Source: Limnohabitans sp. (lineage in GTDB: Bacteria > Pseudomonadota > Gammaproteobacteria > Burkholderiales > Burkholderiaceae_C). Taken from it: a stretch of DNA of 49,166 nt. The stretch is taken from positions 1-49,166 of the forward strand of contig NZ_JAFEIF010000073.1 of NCBI RefSeq assembly GCF_017848645.1, read 5' to 3'. The notes under the pieces are model-generated. The model did no database searches, was not told where the DNA came from, and saw only the letters and a list, made by a program, of their open reading frames with translations. Position numbers and translations under genes: made by a program. This document shows positions 18,230 through 26,310 of the stretch, piece by piece; the first letter of the stretch is position 1, and the number at the start of each line of letters is the position of its first letter.

Positions 18230-18358
18230 GCCTAACGTTCGAGCTAACCTTGAGATAACGGCGTGACGTAAAGCCCGCGCCACAGATAATGCACACCTGC
18301 TCTGTGGCGCGAGCTTTGTGGCATGCCGTTGGCTCTCAGGTTGAGCGAGGGGTTAGGC
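18230..18358 (-). repeat. Integron attC-like recombination site (129 bp)
   Basis: The ends are GCCTAAC (18230-18236) and GTTAGGC (18352-18358), matching the RYYYAAC inverse core and GTTRRRY core. Inside, GCTAACCT-TGAGA pairs with GCTCAACCT-GAGAG (read from the other arm) with an unpaired base, as in L''/L' boxes. Next ACGGC pairs with GCCGT. The outer part of the apical arm is imperfect and its inner part, CGCGCCACAGA/TCTGTGGCGCG, pairs perfectly around a loop taatgcacacctgc. It starts 7 bp past the stop of the 18365-19042 gene and ends 34 bp before the next start, exactly where an attC should sit. Strand is given by gene order. Confidence 0.85.
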
Positions 18359-18364
18359 ATCGCT

Positions 18365-19042
18365 TCACCTTCGGCCTTTGCCCGCTTGTTGTGGCGATGG
18401 AGTAGTGAATTGAAGCGGGTCTAGCTTGTATAGGTCATCGATGGGGTGCGACTGCGCTTCGGCAAGTACCTCGGCTTGGCATTGCTCGATTTCAGTTGTA
18501 AGGGATTTCAGGAATTCACGGGCCAGTCTTCCGAGTTGCTCGACGCCGTGCTTATCATGCGCAATATGCCGTCCGGAAAGTGTGGCTGTTCCAAGAACCA
18601 ATCGCGGTTCTGTCAACGGATCTGATAGCGCTAGACCAACTAATGTTTCTTCAAATGGATTGACGGAGTGAGCGGCTAGTTTGTCCCGCAGATCTTTGTA
18701 GTATTTGTGTACAAGGATCGGGTCGCCTGGTAGGTGAGATATGCGTTGCGGATCAAGAATTGCTCGCTTGCCTGTTGCAAAGCATCTCGCGTATCGCACA
18801 AGCGATGCTGTTGACAAAGCATCTATGAGAACGCTGTCAGCGGTAGGATCTTCGAGGCATTTGACCAATCGTTGGCAGATCTCGTCAGTGGAACGAAGGT
18901 CAGCCGCGATCGAGAGAAGGTCAGCATACTTCCGAGAAGCGTTGGAGACGTATTTGACTATGGGAAGTGAGCCGTCTAATTCAGCGGCAGCTGAAAGCTG
19001 TCCGCTGGAATGAAGGGTTTTGCGATTAGTATGACCCGTCAT
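18365..19042 (-). CDS. Unknown cassette protein with HEPN-like Rx5H motif
   Basis: No named family recognised. Seen: 225 residues, mostly helical by pattern. YKDLRDKLAAHSVNPFEETL contains R-x5-H, the spacing used by HEPN-domain RNases and related antiviral/toxin proteins. This is a motif hint, not proof. A Gly/Pro/Gln-rich basic tail ends the protein (TPSPQQAGKGRR). ATG at 19042 chosen; GTG at 19048 is possible. The start overlaps the upstream gene's 3' end by 17 bp, so the two are probably translated together. The stop is 7 bp before the attC-like site. Confidence 0.7.
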   Translation of the reverse strand: MTGHTNRKTLHSSGQLSAAAELDGSLPIVKYVSNASRKYADLLSIAADLRSTDEICQRLVKCLEDPTADSVLIDALSTASLVRYARCFATGKRAILDPQRISHLPGDPILVHKYYKDLRDKLAAHSVNPFEETLVGLALSDPLTEPRLVLGTATLSGRHIAHDKHGVEQLGRLAREFLKSLTTEIEQCQAEVLAEAQSHPIDDLYKLDPLQFTTPSPQQAGKGRR

Positions 19043-19835
19043 GGACACGCCTGTATTTTTCGTAAAGTACGTAGGCCTTTTTCAAATTGAATTCAGCGGC
19101 TCGAGAAAGAGCCATTGCTGAAACCATGGCTGAACCCGCAACGGCATCGAGCAGGGCGATATGATGTGATTTCTCAACGATAGAGCGTTGAGGCTCTTTT
19201 AGTTTTGCTCTTGCTCGCATTGCTCCTAGCCCCATTTCGTCGGCGTGGATCAAATGACTTGATAGTCCGTAGGTGTGGGCAAAACTAGTAAAAGGCGCCA
19301 TTTTGAAGTCGGCTTCAAATCGCTCATCAAGTTGAACCATCATTCGTGTAAAGCCCCATTTAGACTCGACTTCCTTGAGCTTTTTTTTGGGTACTTTTGC
19401 GAGTAACTCGGAGAGTTGCTTTTCTGAAAGTACCAGCGACTTTAGGCTTGGATGCGCTTCCGTATCTGTCCCGGAAATTGATTTGCAGGCTTTGTCGTGC
19501 AGTTTCAATGCATTGATGATTCCGAGTATTTCCTCATACTCGTGACACGCTACCGCCCGATCTGCCTTGGACTGAAAGCAAAGAAAGCAAATTTTTACAC
19601 ATGATTCCAGCAATGGGCGAACAAGGATTTGCGCATCCCATAGCGCATCTATTTTAAGCAGCTCAATAATTGCGTTGCTGCGATTCGCGATGAAATTGAA
19701 CTGATCACTACATATCGCTACGAGCTTTTCTTCCGAGGGCTGAAAGTGTTCAGCTGTTTCAATAAATACATCTGCACACTCATTCTGAAAGCGCGCAAAC
19801 CGATCGATCATTGATATCAGTGATGACTTATGCAT
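19026..19835 (-). CDS. DUF5677-like protein, cassette gene
   Basis: Resembles the uncharacterised DUF5677 family, recognised from FIANRSNAIIELLKIDALWD followed by ILVRPLLESCVKICFL, and the later YGLSSHLIHAD. Family function unknown; members occur in accessory and defence-type regions. Seen: 269 residues if started at ATG 19835 (MHKSSLISMIDRFARF), helix-rich, no signal peptide. An in-frame start further upstream (19925) would add a poorly coding-looking leader. A stretch in this gene (19561-19620) is about 42% GC, far below the neighbouring earP. It overlaps the following gene by 17 bp. Confidence 0.65.
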   Translation of the reverse strand: MHKSSLISMIDRFARFQNECADVFIETAEHFQPSEEKLVAICSDQFNFIANRSNAIIELLKIDALWDAQILVRPLLESCVKICFLCFQSKADRAVACHEYEEILGIINALKLHDKACKSISGTDTEAHPSLKSLVLSEKQLSELLAKVPKKKLKEVESKWGFTRMMVQLDERFEADFKMAPFTSFAHTYGLSSHLIHADEMGLGAMRARAKLKEPQRSIVEKSHHIALLDAVAGSAMVSAMALSRAAEFNLKKAYVLYEKYRRVHDGSY

Positions 19836-20067
19836 AACGTGATATAGACCGCAAAACCCGGTTGATACATCCGGGCCGAGCCAATACATTCTTTTGATAA
19901 ATAGGCTGAAAACCGCATTGAACAAGGCCTTCGCCCCACATGCCTGACTTTTTGTACAGATAGAAATTCACCATGAAACCCGGCTCTCCTTGTTGGCCAT
20001 CCGCTGGTCTTCGTCGATCTTTGCGGAAAGAAACTATAACCTTATTACCCACATTTCCACGAGTCAC
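19828..20067 (-). CDS. Possible small upstream ORF or remnant (79 aa)
   Basis: A GTG-started frame (VTRGNVGNKVIVSFRKDRRR, 79 codons) whose stop overlaps the DUF5677-like ATG by 8 bp, an arrangement that would allow coupled translation. It is strongly basic at the N-terminus and resembles nothing I know. It could be a short leader gene, a remnant of another element, or chance. Low confidence. Confidence 0.2.
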   Translation of the reverse strand: MTRGNVGNKVIVSFRKDRRRPADGQQGEPGFMVNFYLYKKSGMWGEGLVQCGFQPIYQKNVLARPGCINRVLRSISRYA

Positions 20068-20170
20068 TTCCTAGCAAGATAAAAAAATTGAGGGCACCCC
20101 TGAACCCCGGAGCCTTCAAGCTGGATGTCCGCAAAATTGACCCGATCCGCGTGCCCGATAATCCCGACCC
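19836..20170. other. Gap between cassette region and sulfur transporter
   Basis: Contains the doubtful 79-codon frame and, near 20060, the change from AT-rich to GC-rich sequence that marks the right border of the foreign segment. I looked for an attC or attI core (GTTRRRY) on the minus strand and found none, nor an integrase. The final part (20090-20170) reads like native leader sequence of the YeeE gene; no clear promoter. Confidence 0.5.
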
Positions 20171-20653
20171 ATGACTCTGATTGACACCCTCTTCCCCCTC
20201 GGCTGGCAGCACTACCTGCTGGGCGGCCTCACCATTGGCGCTGGCGTGGCGCTGCTGTATTTGTTCAACGGCTGGGTCGGCGGCATGAGTTCCGTCTTTT
20301 CCAGCAGTTGGTCTTTTGTGTCCAAACGGGCGTTTTTTCAGCAGGCGCGCTTTGTCAGCACCCGCAACTGGCGGCTGGTTTACGCGCTGGGCGTGGTGCT
20401 GGGGGCGCTGGTTTGGCGGTTCACGCTGGCCGGCGGCGAGGCGCAGCACACCAGCGTGCCCGCCTGGCAGCTGCTGGTGGGCGGCTTTTTGGTGGGCTAC
20501 GGCGCGCGTTTGGGCAATGGCTGCACATCCGGTCACGGCATTTGTGGCCTCGGCTCCTTGCAACTGCCTTCGCTGGGCGCGGTGCTCACCTTCATGGCCA
20601 CCGCTTTCATGACCGCCAACCTGATGGCCATCTTCACGAAAGGCCTGGCATGA
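20171..20653 (+). CDS. YeeE/YedE-family sulfur transport protein, first half-size subunit
   Basis: Small inner-membrane protein of the YeeE/YedE (DUF395) family, whose larger members import thiosulfate. Seen: 160 residues with about four membrane helices and the Cys signature GARLGNGCTSGHGICGL, which holds the conserved cysteine thought to relay the sulfur compound. Together with the next gene it makes up the two halves of one full-length YeeE, as in PmpA/PmpB-type pairs. The two genes overlap by 4 bp (ATGA). Exact substrate is an inference. Confidence 0.85.
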   Translation: MTLIDTLFPLGWQHYLLGGLTIGAGVALLYLFNGWVGGMSSVFSSSWSFVSKRAFFQQARFVSTRNWRLVYALGVVLGALVWRFTLAGGEAQHTSVPAWQLLVGGFLVGYGARLGNGCTSGHGICGLGSLQLPSLGAVLTFMATAFMTANLMAIFTKGLA

Positions 20654-21084
20654 ACCCGCTGAACCCCCACACACTTTCTCTGCCCAAGGCGCTGGTCACC
20701 TTGGTCGCCGGGGCCCTGTTTGGCTTTGGCTTGTCGCTGGCCACCATGGTTCAGCCCGACGTGGTTTTGAGCTTTTTGCGCTTTCAGGACTGGGGCTTGA
20801 TGCTGGTCATGGGCGGCGCAGCGGGCTTGGCCATGCTGGCTTACAAAGGTTTTCCGCGCTGGCTGGGTCGCCCCTTGCTGGGTGGTCAGTTCCTCAAGCA
20901 ACCGGCCAGCTGGAACCGCCAGACGGTAATCGGTTCGGCCATTTTTGGCGTGGGCTGGGGTTTGAGCGGGGTGTGCCCCGGCCCGGCCATTGCAGCTTTG
21001 GGCACGGGCAACACCGACATCCTGTGGGCTTTGGGGGGCATTGTGCTGGGTGCACTGGCCCATGGGCTCACTGCGCGGGACTGA
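20650..21084 (+). CDS. YeeE/YedE-family sulfur transport protein, second half-size subunit
   Basis: Second half of the YeeE/YedE pair. Seen: 144 residues starting MNPLNPHTLSLPKALVTLVA, four hydrophobic helices, and the cysteine motif GLSGVCPGPAIAALGTG that mirrors the GNGCTSGHG motif of the partner. Coupled to the preceding gene by an ATGA overlap, so equal amounts of the two proteins are likely. The start at 20650 fits both the overlap and the conserved first helix. It sits between the cassette region and efp on the efp strand; 94 bp separate it from efp. Confidence 0.85.
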   Translation: MNPLNPHTLSLPKALVTLVAGALFGFGLSLATMVQPDVVLSFLRFQDWGLMLVMGGAAGLAMLAYKGFPRWLGRPLLGGQFLKQPASWNRQTVIGSAIFGVGWGLSGVCPGPAIAALGTGNTDILWALGGIVLGALAHGLTARD

Positions 21085-21178
21085 GCGCCCGCAAGGGCCC
21101 TCGGCCTTAGCAGGCCCCACAGGTTAGAATAATGGGCTTGGCTTCAAGCCACCCCCTTTCATTTCAGACTCAATTCCT

Positions 21179-21733
21179 ATGAAAACCGCTCAAGAAATCC
21201 GCGTCGGCAACGTCATCATGCACGGCAAAGACCCCATGGTCGTCCTGCGCACCGAATACCAACGCGGTGGCCGCGGCTCTTCCACTGTGCGCATGAAGCT
21301 CAAGAGCTTGATCGCCAACTTCGGCACCGAAGTCGTGTTCCGCGCCGACGACAAGATGGACCAGGTCATTCTGGACAAAAAAGAGTGCACCTACTCTTAC
21401 TTCGCTGACCCGATGTACGTTTGCATGGACACCGACTTCAACCAGTACGAAGTCGAAGCCACCAACATGGGCGACGCCCTGAACTACCTCGAAGACGGCA
21501 TGGAACTCGAAGTGGTGTTCTACAACGAAAAAGCCATCTCGGTCGAATTGCCCACCAGCGTGGTGCGCGAGATCACCTGGACAGAGCCCGCCGTCAAAGG
21601 CGACACCTCCGGCAAAGTGCTCAAGCCCGCCAAGATCGCCACCGGCATGGAAGTGCCAGTGCCTTTGTTCGTGAGCCAAGGCGACAAGATCGAAATCGAC
21701 ACACGCACTGGCGAATACCGCAAGCGCGTCTGA
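21179..21733 (+). CDS. efp: Translation elongation factor P
   Basis: Binds between the ribosomal P and E sites and speeds peptide-bond formation at polyproline. Seen: 184 residues, all three beta-barrel domains, starting [20 protein letters not shown]. The tip of domain I reads [19 protein letters not shown], placing Arg at residue 32. This is the residue rhamnosylated by EarP, whose gene lies at 16034; EpmA/EpmB-type EF-P has Lys here. The C-terminal domain ends [15 protein letters not shown] terminator follows at 21758. Confidence 0.97.
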   Translation: MKTAQEIRVGNVIMHGKDPMVVLRTEYQRGGRGSSTVRMKLKSLIANFGTEVVFRADDKMDQVILDKKECTYSYFADPMYVCMDTDFNQYEVEATNMGDALNYLEDGMELEVVFYNEKAISVELPTSVVREITWTEPAVKGDTSGKVLKPAKIATGMEVPVPLFVSQGDKIEIDTRTGEYRKRV

Positions 21734-21757
21734 TCTTCCGGTCAAGCCCCCCCGAGA

Positions 21758-21779
21758 AAGCCCCGCAAGGGGCTTTTTT
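21758..21779 (+). terminator. Intrinsic terminator after efp
   Basis: AAGCCCC pairs with GGGGCTT around a gcaa tetraloop, followed by a run of T, 25 bp past the efp stop. Confidence 0.9.
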
Positions 21780-21822
21780 CATGGGCGCTTTAGTGTCATG
21801 CGGCCGATGCACAATGATCCCC

Positions 21823-22695
21823 ATGCAAAGCACTCAAAACCTCAAAGAACCTTCTCTCCCTCATGCTTGGGCCGACTTGCAGGCCGAGGCCAAAAGCAGC
21901 GACTGGCTGGAGCCCGAGGCGCACCGCCTGGCCTTTGCCGACCCCGAGTTTTTGCTGCGCCGCGAAACCCGGGGCATCCGCTTTCAGCTGGAAATGCTCA
22001 AACCCGACCTGGCCCAGGCCGAAGCGGGCATCGAGCACACGGTGGTGGTGTTTGGCAGTGCCCGCTTTGTGGACCGGGCAGCCGCCCAAGCCCAACTGCT
22101 GATCGCGCAGCAAAGCGGCCTGGCGCAAGGCATCGCCAAAGCGCAAGCCTTGGTGCGCAACGCCGAGCATTACGAGAACGCCCGCGTCTTTGCGCAAATG
22201 GTGTCTAGGGCCTGCTCTTGCCTGCCCGAGGATGAAAAGCTGTTCATCTGCACCGGCGGCGGCCCCGGCATCATGGAGGCGGCCAACCGGGGCGCACAAG
22301 AGGCCGGCGCACCTTCGGTGGCGCTCAACATCGCCCTGCCCCACGAGCAACACCCCAACCCCTATGTCACGCCCGAGCTGAGCTTCAAGTTCCATTACTT
22401 TGCGCTGCGCAAAATGCACTTCATGATGCGCGCCAAAGCCTTGGTGGCGTTTCCGGGTGGCTTTGGCACGCTCGACGAGTTGTTTGAGGTGATGACCTTG
22501 GTGCAAACGCGCAAAGCCCGCCCTGTACCGATCTTGCTGTTTGGCACCGCCTTCTGGAAAGGCCTGATCAACATGGATGTGCTGATTGAAGAGGGCACGA
22601 TCTCGCCGAGTGACCTCCAGCTTTTCCACTACGTGGACACACCCGAAGCCGCCTGGCAGGCGATTTGCAAGTTTTACCAGCTGAAGGTGGATTAA
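21823..22695 (+). CDS. LOG-family protein (TIGR00730-like)
   Basis: Member of the LOG / Rossmann-fold nucleotide-binding family; some members are cytokinin-activating phosphoribohydrolases that split nucleotide 5'-monophosphates. Seen: about 290 residues with the paired signatures CTGGGPGIMEAANRG and AFPGGFGTLDELFEVMT. The large N-terminal extension before TVVVFGSARF (about 60 residues) is typical of the long bacterial subgroup. Start uncertain between ATG 21823 and ATG 21814, both close together. Its TAA stop overlaps the stop of the convergent MFS gene. Confidence 0.85.
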   Translation: MQSTQNLKEPSLPHAWADLQAEAKSSDWLEPEAHRLAFADPEFLLRRETRGIRFQLEMLKPDLAQAEAGIEHTVVVFGSARFVDRAAAQAQLLIAQQSGLAQGIAKAQALVRNAEHYENARVFAQMVSRACSCLPEDEKLFICTGGGPGIMEAANRGAQEAGAPSVALNIALPHEQHPNPYVTPELSFKFHYFALRKMHFMMRAKALVAFPGGFGTLDELFEVMTLVQTRKARPVPILLFGTAFWKGLINMDVLIEEGTISPSDLQLFHYVDTPEAAWQAICKFYQLKVD

Positions 22696-23855
22696 GCGGG
22701 CCGCAGCCGCCAGGCTGCGCGCGAACCCAAGCCCACCGCAGCCCCGACCACCCAAAACACCGGGGCCACACCCGCCACCGCCCCTGCGGCACCAAACAAC
22801 ATGGGCATGAGCACGCTGGAGCCATTGATCGTCATCAGGCGCAGGCCCAGCGCCTCTCCCTGGCGGTGCTGGGGGGTGATCTGGTGCAAGGTGCTCATGA
22901 TCATGGGCTGCACCGCACCCAGCGCCAGACCCAGCAAAACCGAGCACAGCCCCATGCTCCAGGGCGTGGGCATGAAGGGGTACAAGCCAAACAGCACCCC
23001 GGTGCAGACCATGGCCCCGGTGATGATCTGGTACTCGTGCACATGGCGCGACAGCCAAGGCAAACACACCCGAATGAAGGCCGCCGAGATGGCGAATGCG
23101 CCCAAGATGGTGCCCACCACCGAGGCGCTGTAACCGCGCTCGTGGCCGAGCACCGGCACCACAAAGGTGTGCACATCCCAGCACGAAGACAGCAACCAAT
23201 TGACCCCCAACAAGCGCCGCATCAGCGGCTCGGCCAACAGGTCCAGGGCGCGACGCGGCCCCGCATGTTCAGGCGCCGGTGGCGTGGGCAACTCGGTCAC
23301 CCGCCGCACCCAAAACCAGGTGCTCAAAGGCAACACAGCCATCAGCAAAAAGGCCCAGCGAAAACCGGTTTCATGCGCCGGAGCAGGCCCGGCAAAATCG
23401 ATCAGCAAACCCGCCAGCACCGGCCCCAGAAAATTGGACACGGCCGGACCGATGGACAACCAGCTGAAAGCGGCCTTCAATTCGGCCGGGGTTTGGGCCA
23501 TGCGGCCCACATGCCGCTGCAGCGCAATCACGGCCATGCCCGTGGCGCCGCCCGTGGCCAGTGCGCTCAAGCACATGACCGGAAAAATCGGCCAGATCAC
23601 CGACAGCGACGCACCGCTAGAGGCCAGTGCCACGCTGATGAGGATGGGTTTTTTCAGGCCCTTGCGGTCGGCGTAGCGCCCGGCAGGCAGTGCAAAAAAC
23701 ACCTGTGTGATGGCAAACAAGGCCAGCAAAGCGCCCACGGCCAGGGCGCTGAAGCCTTGCTGCAAGGCCAGCAAAGGCATGGCCATGCGCATGCCCGCCA
23801 TGCAGGCATGCAAAAACACCTGCCCGGCAATCAGGCGTGCAAGTTCACTTTGCAT
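22692..23855 (-). CDS. Major facilitator superfamily transporter
   Basis: Inner-membrane secondary transporter, substrate unknown. Seen: 387 residues with about 12 hydrophobic helices and the MFS loop motif between helices 2 and 3 (LPAGRYADRKGLKKPILISV). A central hydrophilic stretch splits the halves (RRVTELPTPPAPEHAGPRRA). The GGATGMAVIALQRHVG and HQITPQHRQGEALGLR segments suggest an efflux-type DHA1-like member. Stop overlaps that of the convergent LOG gene; start is 47 bp from the rmuC stop on the same strand, so it may be the last gene of the nhaD-rmuC run. Confidence 0.85.
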   Translation of the reverse strand: MQSELARLIAGQVFLHACMAGMRMAMPLLALQQGFSALAVGALLALFAITQVFFALPAGRYADRKGLKKPILISVALASSGASLSVIWPIFPVMCLSALATGGATGMAVIALQRHVGRMAQTPAELKAAFSWLSIGPAVSNFLGPVLAGLLIDFAGPAPAHETGFRWAFLLMAVLPLSTWFWVRRVTELPTPPAPEHAGPRRALDLLAEPLMRRLLGVNWLLSSCWDVHTFVVPVLGHERGYSASVVGTILGAFAISAAFIRVCLPWLSRHVHEYQIITGAMVCTGVLFGLYPFMPTPWSMGLCSVLLGLALGAVQPMIMSTLHQITPQHRQGEALGLRLMTINGSSVLMPMLFGAAGAVAGVAPVFWVVGAAVGLGSRAAWRLRPA

Positions 23856-23902
23856 GGCCCACCCGCTGGTGTTGGCGGCGTGTTCGCCATGGCCCGTTCA
23901 TG

Positions 23903-25324
23903 TCAGGCATGGCCGCCCGCATCGGTTCCGGGCAAAAGGGCCTGGGCCTCGGCTTCGGGTAAGGCGTCGACCTGCCTCAAGGCCCGGTTCATCACGTTGC
24001 TGCGGGTCTGGGCTTGGTCGAGCGTGTTGAGCACGGTTTGGGTCTGGTTGCGCACTTTGTCGAGCACGTCGCCAAACTTGCCAAACTCGGTCTTGACCGC
24101 GCCCAGCACTTGCCAGACTTCGCTGGAGCGCTTTTCCAGCGCCAAGGTTCTGAAGCCCATTTGCAGGGCGTTGAGCATGGCCATCAGGTTGGTGGGGCCC
24201 GCCAGCGTGACGCGGTGGTCGCGCTGCAGGGTTTCCATCAGGCCTGGGCGGCGCAAGACTTCGGCGTAAAGGCCTTCGGTAGGCAAGAACATGACTGCAA
24301 AGTCGGTGGTGTGCGGCGGCTCCAGGTACTTTTCAGCAATCGACTTGGCTTCGAGCTTGATGCGCGTCTCCAGGGCCTTGGCGCACAGCTCGGCCTGCAC
24401 CGGGTCGGCGCGGCCTTGGGCTTCGAGCAGGCGCTCGTAGTCTTCGTTGGGGAACTTCGCGTCAATGGGCAACCACACGGGCTGGCCGCTGTCGGATCGG
24501 CCGGGCAGGCGAATCGCAAAGTCCACCCGGTTTTTGTCGCCGGGGCGCGTGGCCACTTGCACCGCGTATTGCTCGGGCGTGAGCACCTGCTCGAGCAACG
24601 AGGCCAGTTGCGCCTCGCCAAACATGCCGCGTGTCTTCACGTTGGTCAGCAGGTGCTTGAGATCGCCCACGCCTTGCGCCAAAGTATTCATCTCACCCAG
24701 GCCCTTGTGCACCTGCTCCAGGCGCTCGGCCACTTGTTTGAAGCTCTCGCCCAAGCGAGCTTGCAAGGTGGCTTGCAACTTTTCGTCCACGGTCTGGCGC
24801 ATTTCATCGAGCTTGGCGGCATTGCTTTGCTGCAGCTGCGACAGCTGGGTTTCCATGGTGCCGCGCATTTCGGTCAGGCGGCGGGCATTCGCCTCAGACA
24901 GCGCATTGACCTGCTGAGCCAGGCTGTCGGTCAGGCTTTTTTGCAGCAAGGCCAGTTGCTGGGCCAGCGCGTCGATTTGCTGGTTTTGCGTTCGGGTGGC
25001 CTCGGCGCTTTGCTGCAGCAGCGATTGCTGGAACAGCGTGAGGGTTTGCATGGCCTCTTGTCGGCCTTGCACGCCCGACTGGGCGATCTCGGTGCGCAGC
25101 TCGCGCTCGAGCCGCTCGCTCTGGGTCTGAACGGCTGTGAACTGTTGGTGCTGCCAGGCGGTTTGCTCGGCCATTTTTTCGGCCATTTGCACAGCACTTT
25201 GCTCGGCCAACAATTGAGCAATCTGCTCAGCCTGCGCACTGGCCGAGTTGCCGCCGCGCAGCAGCAACCAGACCAAGAGCAGCAGGTTCAGTCCGCCCAA
25301 GACCAGCAAGGCCCATTCACTCAT
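23903..25324 (-). CDS. rmuC: DNA recombination protein RmuC
   Basis: RmuC limits DNA inversions and is thought to act on recombination intermediates. Seen: 473 residues. An N-terminal membrane helix opens it (MSEWALLVLGGLNLLLLVWL). A long Gln/Leu-rich coiled coil spans about residues 28-230. The RmuC domain at about 235-445 contains VKTRGMFGEAQLASLLEQVL, RPGDKNRVDFAIRLPGRSD, LPIDAKFPNEDYERLLEA and VMFLPTEGLYAEVLRR. Its ATG overlaps the stop of the dehydrogenase gene... it is in fact the upstream dehydrogenase stop at 25321 that overlaps this start by 4 bp (ATGA), so translation is coupled. Confidence 0.94.
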   Translation of the reverse strand: MSEWALLVLGGLNLLLLVWLLLRGGNSASAQAEQIAQLLAEQSAVQMAEKMAEQTAWQHQQFTAVQTQSERLERELRTEIAQSGVQGRQEAMQTLTLFQQSLLQQSAEATRTQNQQIDALAQQLALLQKSLTDSLAQQVNALSEANARRLTEMRGTMETQLSQLQQSNAAKLDEMRQTVDEKLQATLQARLGESFKQVAERLEQVHKGLGEMNTLAQGVGDLKHLLTNVKTRGMFGEAQLASLLEQVLTPEQYAVQVATRPGDKNRVDFAIRLPGRSDSGQPVWLPIDAKFPNEDYERLLEAQGRADPVQAELCAKALETRIKLEAKSIAEKYLEPPHTTDFAVMFLPTEGLYAEVLRRPGLMETLQRDHRVTLAGPTNLMAMLNALQMGFRTLALEKRSSEVWQVLGAVKTEFGKFGDVLDKVRNQTQTVLNTLDQAQTRSNVMNRALRQVDALPEAEAQALLPGTDAGGHA

Positions 25325-26310
25325 GCGGCTTGACCTGGCAAGGTGTTCAGAGGCGTCAAGGCCTGGCCCCGCGTCAAATAAGCCACCAGGTTGTCGGCCG
25401 CGAGTTGGGCCATGGCCTTGCGGGTCTTGACCGTGCTGCTGGCAATGTGCGGCGTGAGCACCACGTTGGGCACGGTCAGCAAATCAGGGTGCACAACAGG
25501 CTCTCCTTCAAACACATCCAGACCGGCTGCCGCGATTTGCCCTGCAGCCAAAGCTTTGGCCAGCGCCGCGTCGTCCACAATGCCGCCGCGCGCGATGTTG
25601 ACCAACGTGGCGGTGGGCTTCATCTGCGCCAGTTCGGCCGCGCCGATGGTGTGGTGTGACTCGGCGCTGTAGGGCACGACCAGCATGACGTGGTCAGCGG
25701 TCTGCAGCAGCTCTGGCTTGGACACATAAGTGGCCTTGCACTGGGCTTCGAGCTCGGCGCTCAGGCGGCTGCGGTTGTGATAAATCACGTTCATGCCAAA
25801 GCCGTGGGCTGCGCGGCGGGCAATGCCCTGACCGATGCGGCCCATGCCGATGATGCCGATGGTCGATCCATGCACCTCGGCTCCGGCAAACATGTCGTAG
25901 CTCCACTTTTTCCACAAACCGGCACGCAAATAGTGCTCGCTCTCGGTCACACGGCGGGCCGTGGCCATGAGCAGCGCAAAGCCAAAATCGGCCGTGGTTT
26001 CGGTCAGCACATCGGGCGTGTTGCTGGCCTGCACACCCGCAGCGGTCATGGCGGGCACGTCAAAGTTGTTGAAGCCCACGGCCATGTTGGCCACGATTTT
26101 GAGTTGGGGGTTGGCCTGCAGCAGCGCCGCGTCGATGCGCTCGCTGCCGGTGGTGAGCGCCCCCACTTTGCCTTGCATGCGGCGCGTCAGCTCTGCGGCA
26201 GACCAGACCTCATCGGCCTGGTTGCTCTCGACTTCAAACACCTGCGACAAAGACTGCAGGACCTCGGGGAAGATGGCGCGGGCCACCAAAATGGAAGGTT
26301 TGGACATCAT
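25321..26310 (-). CDS. D-2-hydroxyacid dehydrogenase (glyoxylate/hydroxypyruvate reductase type)
   Basis: NAD(P)H-dependent reduction of a 2-keto acid such as glyoxylate or hydroxypyruvate to the D-2-hydroxy acid; cytoplasmic. Seen: about 329 residues with the Rossmann fingerprint GIIGMGRIGQGIARRA. Three catalytic residues are in place: Arg in VNIARGGIVDD, Glu in GLDVFEGEPVVHPDL, and His in VVLTPHIASST. GhrB-like by pattern; the exact substrate is inferred. ATG at 26310 overlaps the antiporter stop in TGATG/ATGA form, and its own stop overlaps the rmuC start, so three successive genes are translationally linked. Confidence 0.9.
   Translation of the reverse strand: MMSKPSILVARAIFPEVLQSLSQVFEVESNQADEVWSAAELTRRMQGKVGALTTGSERIDAALLQANPQLKIVANMAVGFNNFDVPAMTAAGVQASNTPDVLTETTADFGFALLMATARRVTESEHYLRAGLWKKWSYDMFAGAEVHGSTIGIIGMGRIGQGIARRAAHGFGMNVIYHNRSRLSAELEAQCKATYVSKPELLQTADHVMLVVPYSAESHHTIGAAELAQMKPTATLVNIARGGIVDDAALAKALAAGQIAAAGLDVFEGEPVVHPDLLTVPNVVLTPHIASSTVKTRKAMAQLAADNLVAYLTRGQALTPLNTLPGQAA

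Noticed and set aside
22692..22695. Overlapping stop codons of the LOG and MFS genes as a regulatory signal
   Set aside because: Convergent genes in compact genomes often share a TTAA; no further structure is visible there.
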